Below the pieces are notes generated by a model, which searched no databases, had not been told where the DNA came from, and worked only from the letters and a program-made list of their open reading frames with translations. A stretch of 64,000 nucleotides of DNA from Xiphydria camelus (lineage: Eukaryota; Arthropoda; Insecta; Hymenoptera; Xiphydriidae), in assembly GCA_963678675.1 (NCBI GenBank), contig OY783193.1, forward strand, positions 32,331,082 to 32,395,081. Direction: 5' to 3'. Made by a program: the position numbers and the translations under genes. Shown here piece after piece: positions 21,858-34,540 of the stretch. Position 1 is the stretch's first letter. Each line of letters starts with the position of its first letter.

Positions 21858-24800
21858 TCAGTCGCTGTCTGAACCCACTGGATTTATCTTTTTTCTCTTT
21901 TTCGCTTGCTTTGGTTTGACAATTTCCTCCTCCTGCGAATACCCAAATAGAACAAAATGTACAACTCGTGAAAAGCATACAATGCGAAAGACGACGGCGA
22001 CGTGCCCCGTTCCGATTCGTATAATAAAATACCGAAAAGGAATGGGGACTCTCATCAATATAAGTATCGGGTCCAGGGGTATTTGTCTTTGATCGTATTG
22101 AAGAAACATGATAAACATTTGAATTATTACCACAATGATAAAAGTACTTATAGGGGATTGTAGATCCTCCATTTATTCGACACATAAATTAGGAAATAAC
22201 CAATGGGAAACAAATTCACTCAAATCTCGTTAGTTTTTCATACTTCACTTGTCGAATAAATTTACTCGCAAAACAAACTTCTATACAAGGTTTTCTCGAG
22301 GAAGCTTGATATAGAAGACATACGAGTGCGAGAGAAAACATATGGCGAGTGCATAAGAGCCTCTCTGTCACATATTTCCCTAGACTTCTCCAGCTCGAGG
22401 TTGTGCGACAGAGAGGCTCTCATGCACTCGCCACATGTTCTTTCTCGCACTTGCGTATCTCATATAGTCGGCTTACTATCAAAACCTCCTAAGTCTGGTT
22501 TTTGAGAGATTGGGGTTTTTCGACTATTCATATTCTTAAAAAGCTCACACATATTAGAAGGTCTCAATAAACGCAGCTAGAGGTTGACACAATCGTGCTA
22601 GACTTCAAAGACTTTACCAGCTTAATGTGTCAGCTTAAAGAATATGAATAGTCGAAAAATCCCAATGTCTCAAAAACCAGACTTAGGTTTTGATAATAAG
22701 CCGACGATATGTCAAGCTTCCTCGAAAACACACCGTACATATAAAACCGAGCGTAAGTAGAAAGTACCTACATACTTCCATGTTCCAGCTAAAGCTTGAC
22801 TTTACTAATGTTCAACAGGATTTATGTAGGTACAGAGCGATTCTTAGGATGGAGGTCATAGGAAGATAGGCTGTAACATTTTGCAGATCATAGGTTGTAC
22901 GCTATTGATCCGAGGAGGCTGTATGATTCGTCGCGACGGCGTGCAGTGTCCGACAAACGCTTCGAAAGAAGGTCTCTGGTGTTTGAGTCAGACGATCAGA
23001 CACTAGGAACCTTCTCCCGAAACGGTTGGAGGACGCTGTATGTACGTCGTCACAATCAATAATTGAGGTGCAGGCCGTGCCCAGCTGTGTTTGATCGCCT
23101 ATAATCTCCCAAGCGCCGCGTAGCATGTCGTCCTATGACCTCCAGCCTGATAATCACTCTGTACGCTTGAAAGCATTTCTACTCTTAAGCTTTATAACGA
23201 ATTACCGGAAATCCATTGTTTCTTTGAAATATTCACCTCACTACTTTGGTCGCTGCTCTCGGTATTTCTGTCACGAGGAGGAGGTCTCTTCGAGGATGAT
23301 CTCTCTCTCGTGCTGGCACCTGTCTTTCTATGACCGCCTTTCCCGCCACCGCTACCTCCAGTCGAGGCGGCGGTGTGTTTCCGGCCAGTTGTCTGGGGTG
23401 GCGGTGGCGGGGGCTCATTCTCCTCGTTGACCTCAGCAAGAGCGAATAGATCGCCGTAACTTTTTCTTAGAGAATCGCTGCTCGCCGCTTGAGCTTGTTG
23501 CAACGCCCTCTGCATGCCGTCCGAGTGATATAGCTGTAATTCCGAACTGAACGCACAGTGCTGTCTAAGTTGATCCAAATGCCCGAGAACTTGCTCTCCA
23601 GTGGGCGGACCGGACTGTTGATTGTGCTTAGCACCCGAACGCTTCCGTTTATTGGGACTGGTGGCCGGATAACGCATGCTCAATAAATTGGCTAATAGTT
23701 CACCGAGCTTCTCCTCATACTCGCGGCACCAGTAACGTAACGTGGCTACCACGAACATGTCGCCATCCGCTCTCTGACGAGCCAGTAATTGCCTAAGCAG
23801 CTCCATCGTTGGCCTGTTGACAGTTGCTAGGATTTAAGACCAGTTCCACAACTCGAGTTTAACTCTTGAACGGCGTTCAAACCATCCGTCCAACCAATAA
23901 ATGTGTGTAAACTTGAATTGTGGAATTGGCCTTTAGTTGGGCTTAATACAAATGTCAGAAAAACAGCTACAACGTATTCACGTTTTCGTGCAACAGATTT
24001 GTATCTTGTTTTGTGAATAGCGTTACTTCCTCGAATAATGAGTTGAAGGAAACGCGCGTGTAGGATATAACTGCTTTTCAAATGAATCAACATGAATGAT
24101 TTCACCCGTAATATTGTAATATAGACGCACTGGTACAGCGATCTATCAGCTTCTAAGCGCTACTCACTTTTCCTGCTTAAGCATCAATAGGATCGACGTG
24201 AGAGCCTCGGCGTGGTCGCGAAACTGTAACTTCGGTAAAACCGGTAGCACGTACTCTATTGGAAAATCGTGAGCAAATATCAATTGCCAAAAGCAGTACT
24301 GCTCGAAGGTCTCCCAATTGAGGCTAGCTGTCAACAAGGACGTGAATGACTCTTTCTTTAGCATCTTCAAATGACCTTGCATTATCTGACAAACCAAATC
24401 TTGCAACTGGCACGAATCTACAGTAGACACGACCAAGTGCAATAACTGAACGTTCCCCAATGCAGCGTTTTGAAATTCCATGTAAACGTCAGGTACCAAG
24501 TAACACAGTAAAAATATATCATCCTCGTGACACAGCTGCAACACAAACCATAGAAAATAAATTCTCACGTTTTACACAACAGTTCATTGCAATATACGTT
24601 GCATTGCTGCAAAAATCGTTGCTCGATTGAATATGGCTGGGGACAGAGAAAGAAATGCACGCACGAAAATAAAGAACCCCAAGTCTAGCACACTGTCCTA
24701 TAACTTTAGAAACGCAAGCACAAATCTCATCTGCCGTTAATTTACACAGTAACTTCTCATAGATCATTAATTTTTACTGTTTAGTATAATAGCTTATATG

Positions 24801-27800
24801 TAAGCGTTCTATGCGGTAACAGACGGCAAATGAGATATTACCATACGAAGAAATACGCGTTAGGAAAATTCCGATGTGTTCTGATATTTATGAGATCTCT
24901 TAGACTTCCTCATTTCTTAATTTACATACCTTCAGATCCGACAATAGACACACATCCAATTTCTTCTCCCGCTGTGCACAAAAGTCCTTGTATACCGATG
25001 CTTTGACGTCATTCAAGACGATACTGAAATAGAAGAAAAAAGCAATTGATAAAAAAAAACGATTTCACCAACTGTCAATCTTATTAGCTCGATTGTTCTT
25101 GCGAACCAACCTTGGTTCCCCTTCTCTCTTTCTCCTCTCCCGTCCCCAGACTTTAAGGAAGTATAGTAACAGATACCCCATTTTCGGCTGAATGGATTGC
25201 ATCTCTGCTAAGACACGAGCGAGTAGTTTCCTTCGGTTATCCTCTTCTTTGCATAGTTGGAATTGATTTCGAAACATGACGAATATCGGAGTGCTTATAC
25301 TGTCGGCTAGAGCTTCTTCATTAAGATTATCCGACGGGAATATCTGGCCAGTGATTTGTGGTGCGATGATGGTCGAGAGACAGGTCGCCAGTGCTGGTAT
25401 CATTTCGGCATCAATCTCATCTTCTACTACCATCTGTACAATTCTTTCCATCGTCTGACACTTGGCCTCGTTGTCAGTCTCTATGTGCAAACTCTCTATG
25501 GCAGCCTTGAGCTCCTCGGGTTCCAATATGCAATTCAACTGTGTAGTCAATTCTTCCTTTTTTACCATGCAGTTTGCGTTTCTCTGATCGTTTTTCAACT
25601 TGACTGTCGCGAGCGGTATGTCGTCCTCATCCTCCTCCTCTTCAATTTTCGTGACTATCCTACAATTTCGCACAAATTCTTCATGTTTAATCGTTCGCGA
25701 CATCCCGGGGACAAATTCCAAATGAAATTGATTGCCGTACGGCCTAGATTGCACAAAGAGAAAATAGAATCAGACGTACCTCAGAGACGTTTCTTCCTCT
25801 TCGTCGCTAAACGTCGGCTCTGGCTCCTGACCCACGTAATTGTTCTCCAGCGTTGGATTACTCGTATTCTCCAACATGAGACCCGGACCAAGGTCCTTAC
25901 TAAGTTCTTCCATTTTACCTGAATACATTGGAAGCTTATTACCTGCTCAGAACACATCATGCAAAAACCATAGTTAGTAAGGCATTGAGAGTGCTTGTGA
26001 TAAATATCTTTGCAGGATAGGTAGCCAAAATAGTTGACCAGGGCTAGCAATAACCTTGTGAAGTTCTCGTTTGTTCAAGTGCGCTTCGAGAATGGTATTT
26101 CTAACATCTGGCCGATATTACTCTTTTAAAATAAGGACGACTATTCTCAAAGTGATACGAGAAAAGTCCCCATCATTCTTCTATAGTATTAGTTAAATAA
26201 AAAGCAGGGTAATTATTTTGGAGTTATCAAACGAAAGGCTAATGTTTAGTTCCAAAGTGCGCATAGGTGCATCCTTACTACCATTTCTCTAAATTTGTCT
26301 TTATGGTGTGTAGTTACAGTCACTGCAAATGTAAAATATAGAAATGAAAAAAACACACGATTCAAAGGCAAAAATTCTACGTTAGAACAACAATGCAGAC
26401 AGGATCAAAAGTGGTTAAAAGCGGAAGAAATAGGTATATTTGATTAATAGGCATCATCAAACAAAGGAGCTACTTTATGAATGATAGAATGACACCAGTG
26501 GCAACAAGTCATTGCCTAATAAACAGTTATTCGGATTAAAGAAATGAACTATCAACGAATCGCGTTTTTTGCTGTAACAACTGTTCACTGTACATGAAAC
26601 AACAACTTCAGGCAAATAAGATCGATGTGAATATTTCACTTCAGCAATTCTTTCTACATTACACCTCCTAATTGCGAATTATTAGCTAAGAAAATTCGAC
26701 GATGCATAAGAAAGTTATCTACATGTGCAACGTCTAAAACGTTCGTTACCTGGATCAATGTTCGGGGGCAAACAGAATTCCTTGAATGTCTCCCTTATCT
26801 TAGTTCGTAACTCACGATCGAGCTTAGGACTGTCAAACAGCGGATAAAGGCTTGGTAATACCCTCTTCTCCAATATCTGCCTCAACGATGAGAATATTCC
26901 GTTGCGCACTTTCTCTGTCAGGGCCGGGTAGAAGTTTGGTATTATCTGTTTGAAAGAGATTTAAAAATATTTTAAAAATCCCGTATATATTAAATAAGTT
27001 TAATTCAACTACAATTAAACCATTTCTCGAGGAATAGAATAAGAGTAGAGCGAAGCCCTCATTGTGCAAATTTTCGTACTCTTTCTGATCGAATGAAAGA
27101 ATAAGGCATCTTAGTGACCACAATTTTGCTGTTCAGACAAGAAATCAATTTTCGTTTCGCAAAAAACCAACTTTATTTCCAACTTTGGAGCGAAATTTAC
27201 TCTACAAGTAACTTTACTATTATGAAGAATAAGTTACGAAATGACGAGTAAGGAATAACTCTGATATTGTCTGTCATTTAATAATCTATTTCTCTACTTT
27301 ATTACATTTATTCATAGAGTAAGCTTTCTCGAGGAATTCGGCTTTGCTCCAAAATTCCGCGCTCAAACGAAATCGACGACTCGAGAAAGCGTGCAGTTCC
27401 TCGAATTCATCTTACCCTGCACAAAAAATCCAGAAGAGTGGCAGTGACTGCTGGATGCGATCTCATAGAGTTGTGCATCACGAGTATCGCTGGTTCAATG
27501 TTCATAATATTGTCCTTCTCTGGTTCGAAGAACAGCCAATCATAGAAAAGTGCCAGTTTTGCATTACTAGCAGCCACGGTGGACGTACATGTGGTAAAAA
27601 GCCAACCTATCACAGCCCATCGCGGTATAATGTCCGAGCACAAGAGTTCATTTGTTGGATGAATGACGCCAACTATGAATCGTATAAGATCACATCTTAG
27701 AGACTGAGACTCGGGGGTCGCCAGATACTGTCTCTGGAACCAATCCTGATACCGCTTGTGATTGCCGAAGCGCACTTGACTCGTCAAGAATACAAGCTTC

Positions 27801-29506
27801 CTCTCCATGTCCGGCGTGAGCCTGGACTGCAAGAACCTCCTGGAGGTCCGCGTTTGCAGTAATTGCAAGACTCCTGCAAAGTTTGGACAAAGGGACTTTG
27901 GATTTAGGAGAAAATCCTTCCAGAGCGCTTCGAACTCAGTGATTCTCGCGACATTTTGGAGTAATCGGACTAAGTCTCTGCAAAATAAAAAACGACGTGA
28001 TCAACACTTTGGTCCTGGGGTCAATGATATATTTCCTATTCTTTTCTATTTATCATCAATGGTAGAATTTCTATAAATTTTGAATGCCATATCTGCATAG
28101 AACTTTGATACAGATTGAGATTTTGTCTTGGAAAAAACATTACACCAATGTTGACTCAAAATCAACAATGAAAAGATGATCACGGTCATAGTCAAGGCCG
28201 ACGAAATTTTGTACCACCTAAATTCTACATTGTCATCGATTTTTCTTACCTGCCAATAACTAAGCAATCTGTTATTCTTTCTCGTATCAAGGACACTGTA
28301 AAATTAACTTCTTTTGAACGTAGACCTGTTAAGTGAGACGCACTGTGGTCCTCTATCAATCGTAAGTATGTGTAGACTATGGACGCGACTAGGAAAGGAA
28401 ATTTGTCTAGCCATGCTCGATTCTCTTGAAATATGTCTAACAACGCATCGACGAGATACAAATTTCGTGATGAGATATCGCCGCCAGCTGCATGCCTCAG
28501 CAAGCTCAAGCACAAGTTGTCGACGTTAGTCACACTAGTCCTTATCATTTCCCGCAGCAACCAGAGCAGCTGACCTCTCGCAACGTCATTCAGCCTGAGG
28601 TATCTCTCGAGTACCAACTGATTGAGGTGGCCCAAAACTATGGACAAACCGTCCCGCGTTATAAGCGTCAAATCACGATAACTTTTTGCTGCTTCCGCTG
28701 GATCCGTCAAAATAACCACAAGCAGTCCCAGAGAAACTTCTTCGTGAGTCTTGTCTTTGCAAACAGCATTGTTCAGAGTATCGTGAGCTTCCTTCTCTGA
28801 CAACCCCGATGTTAAATTTTGCAAAACTGTGTAGCAGCGCTCAAATTTCTGGAAACAGAATAACGGGTAGTTTGTAAAAGCTCTTAAAGGGAAGAGGAAA
28901 ATCGTTGCAACTGGATCATCCGACGATCATGCAAATCACAATCCAGGGCCTCATCTTGGTACTAAACAAGTGACAGTTTCCCAGCTAGAGTATCTGGCAA
29001 ATCATAAAGCGCGCAAGTCGACAGGCGTTACCGAATTGCTTTGTCGAATGGATTTATACGAGCAACAACTTCGAAAATTCATAGCATTATCCTAAATCCA
29101 TGTGGAAGTGATCGACGAATCGATTCGCAGTTGTTACATCTCATAGTCAACGTTTCGCTGTATCAGCCGGCCCCATAAAATACATCTCACAGCCTCTAAC
29201 CAAGATTCTCTTGAATTGTACACTCGACTGTACCCTCTTACCCTTTCAACAATCCGGGCTTGTCGACGAACGACAATTTAAAAATGAATTTTTGAATAAA
29301 TAATTCGAATCTCCCGCCACCAGAGCAGGATACGCGACGAGTGGCGCCGCTGGCATTAATACGCGACCATCGCAACAATGGCCGAGATCACACTTGATAC
29401 GTATCCAGAGACTATTTCAAATATTAGTTACCTCTTCCAAGTCGTCCTTGTTCTCGATGCAGGACGTACTGAGTAGCCTGGAGGGTTGCGGTTTCGTCTG
29501 TTCCAT
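21858..29506 (-). CDS. IntS3: Integrator complex subunit 3
   Basis: Ten exons, read downwards: 29506-29432, 28848-28250, 27977-27416, 26945-26750, 25918-25780, 25743-25111, 25023-24930, 24535-24168, 23813-23237, 21932-21858. Together they give 3318 nt (1105 residues) with every junction in phase. The product is a subunit of the nuclear Integrator complex, which cleaves snRNA precursors and attenuates paused transcription. In vertebrates it also scaffolds the SOSS DNA-repair complex. Recognisable blocks include [77 protein letters not shown] and the conserved C-terminus GSDSD. Usual length is about 1040. The acidic FSDEEEE segment spans a junction with only 36 intronic nt. The 3' end of exon 25743-25111 is the least certain boundary. 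Confidence 0.95.
22294..22730. mobile_element. Three-stem foldback (cloverleaf-like) in the last IntS3 intron
   Basis: Outer arms TCTCGAGGAAGCTTGATAT (22294-22312) and their inverse (about 22709-22727) enclose two independent long hairpins. Stem 1 pairs 22322-22368 with 22407-22455. Stem 2 pairs 22465-22545 with 22630-22705. No coding capacity. Confidence 0.75.
25744..25779 (-). other. 36-nt intron of IntS3
   Basis: GTACGT at the donor and ATCTAG at the acceptor bound only 36 nt. Unspliced reading meets TGA after three codons, while splicing restores the frame between TSLR and [10 protein letters not shown]. Confidence 0.6.
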
Positions 29507-30240
29507 CGCTGATGCTGCTCTTCTACGTATCCTACGTGCGTATACGAGCCCTGCCGAGCCCTCAGCCCTCAGCCCTGTGCCCCTGGCCGCTTGCCGTTTC
29601 CTCCGAGCATCGTGATCGCTTTGCCTGACCGTGTGTGTGCGCGTGTACGTGTGTGCTTTCTCTCTCTTTCTATCTCTCTACTCTGTTTATTCTTCGCTTG
29701 GACCTCGACTCTCGAGAAACGTTCCGATGCGATTGCGCATTGATACACCGCTTCGTTTCTCCTCCTAGCTTCGTGACGCGGCGTCCCTCTCCTTTCCTAC
29801 TCCCTCCCACGAACAGCCCGACGAACCCCGTGTCACTATCCCGTATCACACTCGTGGCGGCGGATTTGGATGGTGGGGGTAAACGGGATTTGAAGAAAGT
29901 AGTGCGTATGGCGCATGCGCGAACGGGCCTATATTCTTCACTTTTCTTCCTAGATAGTCGCATGAATCGCATTGGCGCTTGTATTTACATATTATGTTGG
30001 CTTCGCGCTACTTTGTATCACGAGAGGGAGTGGAGAGAGAAAGAGAGAGAACCAAGAAAGTAGGCACCTATCCCAGTTTCCTGGCCATTCCTCGGGTGTT
30101 TCCGCGTAATTCGAGTTATTACCGTAAAACCTTCAGGTACCTATTGCTTCCGACTACTTAAATTTCATCAAGTGGCCTGCGGCACGCGACAGTTTCGCCC
30201 CGTGCATCAACCTAACCTAACCTGACCTAATAACTAATTT
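29507..30240. promoter_or_regulatory. IntS3 upstream region, GC-richer, with CCTAACC repeat
   Basis: The sequence above the IntS3 start (29506) is GC-richer than average and has pyrimidine tracts, fitting a promoter/5' UTR. CCTAACCTAACCTGACCTAA at 30210-30229 is a motif common in insect intergenic DNA. No TATA box can be assigned. ORFs here on both strands look spurious. Confidence 0.4.
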
Positions 30241-31070
30241 ATAGTTTTTAGTTTCCAGCTGTGGAGTCGCAAGTACAAACGTTTAGACTACACACCCCAT
30301 TTTTCATTTCTTCCTTTTAGACGCTAAGGTAAGAAGCAGCCCACCAAACCAGACTATTATGAATTTCCTAACGCAGGCCCGTGGTATCAAATTTTCTTGT
30401 CATTCATTCAGTTTTCATTTAATTATAAGTATTACATTTCCACTGCGTAACTGCTATGAGGTCGAAGTACATTCCAAGTTATCGTCCACCCTCTTGTTTA
30501 CAGCAAATCACTTAATTCATGTGAGATTGGAGTTGGGGCAAGTTAAACTCCTTTGTCACCTACGTTTAGAACGGGGAACAATAGAGAGGGTTGAAATGAG
30601 CGACAATCGCGGCGGTGACGTTTTTCCTCGCCAACTTGCCACTGCAAGTTGCTCGCAGTGTTCTGATGAAGAAAAATGATTAACCGTAAAGTGCGTGTCA
30701 TCTGGCCATGGTGACGCGAAAATTGTTGAATGTGTACTGGGCCCGCGCGTTGAAGTTTTTATTGTCTAGTATTTCAATTATAAGAAATTGTTATACTTCA
30801 TTTAAATTACTTTCGCAAGGAATGCCTGAGAAATGCACGTTCAAGCATAAAACTTCAAAAACCCGTTTATTATTGCGATATCGTTTATTGTAAACAATTT
30901 AAAGATGTACAAAGTACGTATAACTGCTGTAAATTTACTTACCCATTTAGCACAGATAGTCTAAAAGTCATTTATAAGATGTCGAATTGAAATCAGCATT
31001 TAGACTTACTGAAGAGATACTGATATTGAAAATTCGTTCATTAAAATGTTGCCTAAAAGAGTGTTATTAA
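30241..31070. other. Intergenic DNA, no gene assigned
   Basis: An ORF at 30359-30679 lacks domain or homology signals I recognise. Nothing else is supported. Confidence 0.3.
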
Positions 31071-31104
31071 AAGACTAGGGGGCAGAGCCGCCCCCTGGGA
31101 GCTT

Positions 31105-31220
31105 CGCTCCCCAACCCCTGGGGGGGCAAGTACCTAGCTTCGCGCATCCGTTCCCAAGGTCACTGGGGTTTTTGGCGAAACGGTTTTGTCCACGCATTTA
31201 TTCAAAAACTTTTATATGAT
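31105..31220 (+). repeat. Dispersed ~115-bp repeat, copy 2
   Basis: Direct-orientation match of the 17730-17850 segment, from CTTCGCTCCCCAACCCC through CCACGCATTTATT. A GGGGGCAGAGCCGCCCCC hairpin lies just upstream (31078-31096). Confidence 0.6.
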
Positions 31221-31669
31221 AGAAGGATAACTTAATAGCACGTATGAAAAATCTCCCAGAGGGTTACCTATTATAAGTTTTGAAAGGACATCTATTCATA
31301 GACATTATAAAGGTGTCTTTTTTTTTTATGATAGCAAAGCGTTTTTGTCCAAAAGGTATCTAATTGTTATCCATTGGATTTGGCCGAATATTAGCATTTT
31401 GTAGATTGCAAATTGGATAACTTTTTTTTGGCATTCCTTTCTGCCTTCGTAAGATAGATTATTACCCATAAGACAACAATTCTTAAAAGATGTACTTAGC
31501 TATTGCTAAGTTATGATTTTTCCTTTGATTATGTCAAGATAACAAAATCATCTGGATTAAGATAAAGCCAAAGAAATAATTAAAAACTACTGAATTTAAT
31601 TCTATGAGCTAATTTTTATTAATTTTTGACACAATTAACTGTACCGTAGGTCCGAATGCAAAATACCTA
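31221..31669. other. AT-rich intergenic DNA
   Basis: Nothing recognisable on either strand. Confidence 0.35.
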
Positions 31670-31671
31670 TA

Positions 31672-31823
31672 CAGGGTCTTCAGAAATGATTACAGACCAC
31701 GTGACCTACGCGCATATCCAACCAACATTGCACAATGGTACTAGTCCGAGCTCTCAACCAATAGCGTATGCGCATAGGTCACGTGGCTTGTCACGTGGTC
31801 TGTAATCATTTACGAAGACCCTG
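31672..31823. mobile_element. 152-bp TA-flanked foldback (CAGGGTCTTC ends)
   Basis: Ends CAGGGTCTTCAGAAATGATT and a near-perfect inverse are flanked by TA (31670-31671 and 31824-31825). The right TA is shared with the 316-bp element that follows, so the second element integrated right beside the first. Confidence 0.75.
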
Positions 31824-31825
31824 TA

Positions 31826-32141
31826 CCGTATGTCCGCGATCATTTGAACCATAGGAAAATTGCGAGTTTTGCATGAGCACCCCTTTGGGTCTCCTCGTCC
31901 AATAGAATCACCGGAGAAGCGTGAATGCGCATGCGTAGTCATCCGCGAGTGTGGCGTCGTCAGCAAGTTCAGATCGATTATTTCGATAACCGATCTGAAC
32001 TTGCTAACGACGCCACACTCGCGGATGACTACGCATGCGCATTCACGCTTCTCCGGTGATTCTATTGGACAAGGAGACCCAAAGGGGTGCTCATGCAAAA
32101 CTCGCAATTTTCCTATGGTTCAAATGATCGCGGACATACGG
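31826..32141. mobile_element. 316-bp palindromic MITE family A, copy 1
   Basis: Ends CCGTATGTCCGCGATCATTT and inverse, flanked by TA. Both arms are nearly complementary over their full length around a short AATCGAT-type centre. Because it is a palindrome, both strands carry the same MRVLHEHPFGS-type ORF, which is not a gene. Confidence 0.9.
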
Positions 32142-32292
32142 TACATGGGGACTTATAGATTTGTTTTGACTCACGTCGAAATTCTGGGAAGTTCGACTGC
32201 GCATAGGCAGTAATCTGCAATGACCAATGCCATAGACGCTTTGGAAGTGGCCTACGTGAATCAAAATAAAACTACGAATCCCTATGTATGTA
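32142..32292. repeat. Short foldback-like spacer between two family A copies
   Basis: CATGGGGACTTATAGATTTG near 32144 is roughly inverted near 32262-32289 (CAAAATAAAACTACGAATCC...ATGTATG). It may be another small foldback; ends are not clean. Confidence 0.35.
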
Positions 32293-32608
32293 CCGTATGT
32301 CCGCGATCATTTGAACCATAGGAAAATTGCGAGTTTTGCATCAGCACCCCTTTGGGTCTCCTTGTCCAATAGAATCACCGGAGAAGCATGAATGCGCATG
32401 CGTAGTCATCCGCGAGTGTGGCGTCGTCAGCAAGTTCAGATCTGTTATCGAAATAATCGATCTGAACTTGCTGACGATGCCACACTCGCGGATGACTACG
32501 CATGCGCATTCACGCTTCTCCGGTGATTCTATTGGACGAGGAGTCCCAAAGGGGTGCTCATGCAAAACTCGCAATTTTCCTATGGTTCAAATGATCGCGG
32601 ACATACGG
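32293..32608. mobile_element. 316-bp palindromic MITE family A, copy 2
   Basis: Same length and ends as copy 1, TA on both sides (32291-32292 and 32609-32610), with only a few differences (for example CATCAGC for CATGAGC). Confidence 0.9.
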
Positions 32609-32638
32609 TATGTGTCAACCGCCATACTTTCTCGTCTG

Positions 32639-32794
32639 TAGGCCTATTCTGTAACTCGTTACGATCCGTAACGACGGTTGTCGTTAGCATTAGTCCAATC
32701 AGGACCCCCATCACAACGGAATACTTGATCCTGATTGGACTAATGCTAACGACAACCGTCGTTACGGGTCGTAACGAGTTACAGAATAGGCCTA
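32639..32794. mobile_element. 156-bp palindromic MITE family B, copy 1, CTG duplication
   Basis: Ends TAGGCCTATTCTGTAACTCG and inverse. CTG lies at 32636-32638 and again at 32795-32797. The related sequence near 37780 has CTCGTCTGCT without the insertion, supporting a 3-bp CTG duplication. Confidence 0.8.
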
Positions 32795-32944
32795 CTGCTC
32801 GGTGCCTACGCACTAGGGAACTTCTGTCGCGACGATTAACGTCTGCCGACGATAGGCAGAGCCAATCGCTCGGCGTCCTTGCGTCTCCGACTAATAGCGT
32901 ACATACTATAGTCTACAAACTGCTATGAACCATATCGTCCTATG

Positions 32945-34290
32945 TCAACAACCCAGGAAAACACCGGGTATAGAGAACGTACATCCAAGTTTCGCCAAGA
33001 AACCCAGCTTGGTGGCGCTGCTTGTATTTACCTTTTGATAACGATTTTCCACGGAAAGAATTTATTTGAATGCTTTGAAGCCTACATTCTCTTATAATTG
33101 AGGCCATGTTGATTAAATCTCATAGGTAAAACACTTCAATTATTATCCAAAATAACATGTAAACAGCGCTTATACCACGGGCATCTGCTTAATGCTTGGT
33201 GCGTGACACAGATGGCACTCTATCTGTTTTGTGCAGTTATCCAATCGCCCTATAAGTGAGACTTGCAATAAGTAAGAGTTGCGATAAACGAGGTTTTACT
33301 GTATTCTAGCGATAAATTAAAACAATTTATTTAGATGAACTGAGGAAAAAATGTATTTATAGTCGATAAACCTATATTCCAATATGGTAACATACATATC
33401 TCATTGAGACATTTGTCAATTATATTAAAATGTTTATTCAGTTGAAATAGTTATATACCTTAAAACATTTATTAGAATGAAATGGATATTGTAATAACGA
33501 GTTAACGAATATTTATTTTTCTCACTTCTAACGGTCGATGCAACCGAAAAATCTGTTGTTTATGCTTAATTTTCAATTTTATAGATGTAGAATTTATCTA
33601 GAGTATATTTGCAATATTACAACTGAAAGTTAACTGAAACACAGTATTGCTTTGTGCAAAATATAAACTCGAATTAAATCGAAAATAAAGTCAATTATCG
33701 GTTGCACATCGGTTCATTTTTTATCTATGGAACCAATACATTTCTAATATTCACTTGAAATATTATTCGGTTTATTTTCAGTTTAGATTCTGCATAAAGC
33801 AACCTTCCGTTTGGCTGTTTCTTTTTGGTTTCATCAATCCGTTAGGGGTCGAAATGTTCACATACATTTCGACATGCTGAGATAATATATCTTTATTAAT
33901 TTCAAATAATTACAAAGTATCTAGTATTGATATATAGTGCCCGTGGAATTCCTTGAATTTTTAATTATAATGGAATTAACTAATCATCTTTCAAATGTCA
34001 AAATAATCCAAGTCGATTTGCACTAACTACTTCCAAATAATTGGAAGGATACTTCACTTATCAAACAAAATAGGTTATATATTCGAGATTATAGGAATTA
34101 CACGAGTCAAACAAAATAGATTATGTCTTTGAAACTTTGCGACCAATCAAATCAACTCAAACTGTCCCTTACCAGCTTAAGCGGTACTTCAACCACGGCT
34201 TAACACATTCACTGCCCAGACCGCATCAGCGGCGTTCTTGCATCAAGGCGATACAACGCTGCATGGAATTGCCAGGCAGTGATGTGTTAA
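32945..34290. other. AT-rich intergenic DNA
   Basis: No gene is supported. CCCAGGAAAACA at about 32951 resembles the CMC terminal repeat but has no partner. A GATAAACGAGGTTTTACTG segment near 33281-33299 resembles a pogo/Tigger end, possibly an old MITE. Confidence 0.35.
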
Positions 34291-34295
34291 ATGTA

Positions 34296-34538
34296 CCGTA
34301 TGTCCGCGATCAATTGAACCATAGCAAAATTGCGAGTTTTGCATGAGCACTCCTGTGGGTCTCATCGTCTCATTTTGATTGAAAACCGATCTGAACTTGC
34401 TGACGACGCCAACACCCGCGGATGACTACGCATGCGCATTCACGCATCTCCGGTGATTCTATTGGACGAAGAGACCCACAGAGGTGCTCATGCAAAACTC
34501 GCAATTTTGCTATGATCTGATTGATCGCGGACGTACGG
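34296..34538. mobile_element. Family A-related MITE, shortened (243 bp)
   Basis: TA-flanked, with ends CCGTATGTCCGCGATCAATT and ATTGATCGCGGACGTACGG. One arm has lost ~75 bp between the CTCGTC and AAAACCGATC segments, so it is an internally deleted subfamily member. Confidence 0.8.
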
Positions 34539-34540
34539 TA

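Noticed and set aside
21688..22185. 165-codon minus-strand ORF overlapping the end of IntS3
   Set aside because: It reads through the (TA)n tract in the wrong frame; the true last IntS3 exon is a short piece in another frame (21932-21858).
23192..23236. Continuation of the IntS3 exon to a stop at 23192 (ending SGNSL)
   Set aside because: A GTGAAT donor at 23236 joins in phase to 21932-21858, giving the conserved GSDSD ending. The longer form could be a minor isoform.
29635..30063. 142-codon plus-strand ORF upstream of IntS3
   Set aside because: Low-complexity Ser/Leu-rich translation of a pyrimidine-rich promoter region with an equally long antisense ORF.
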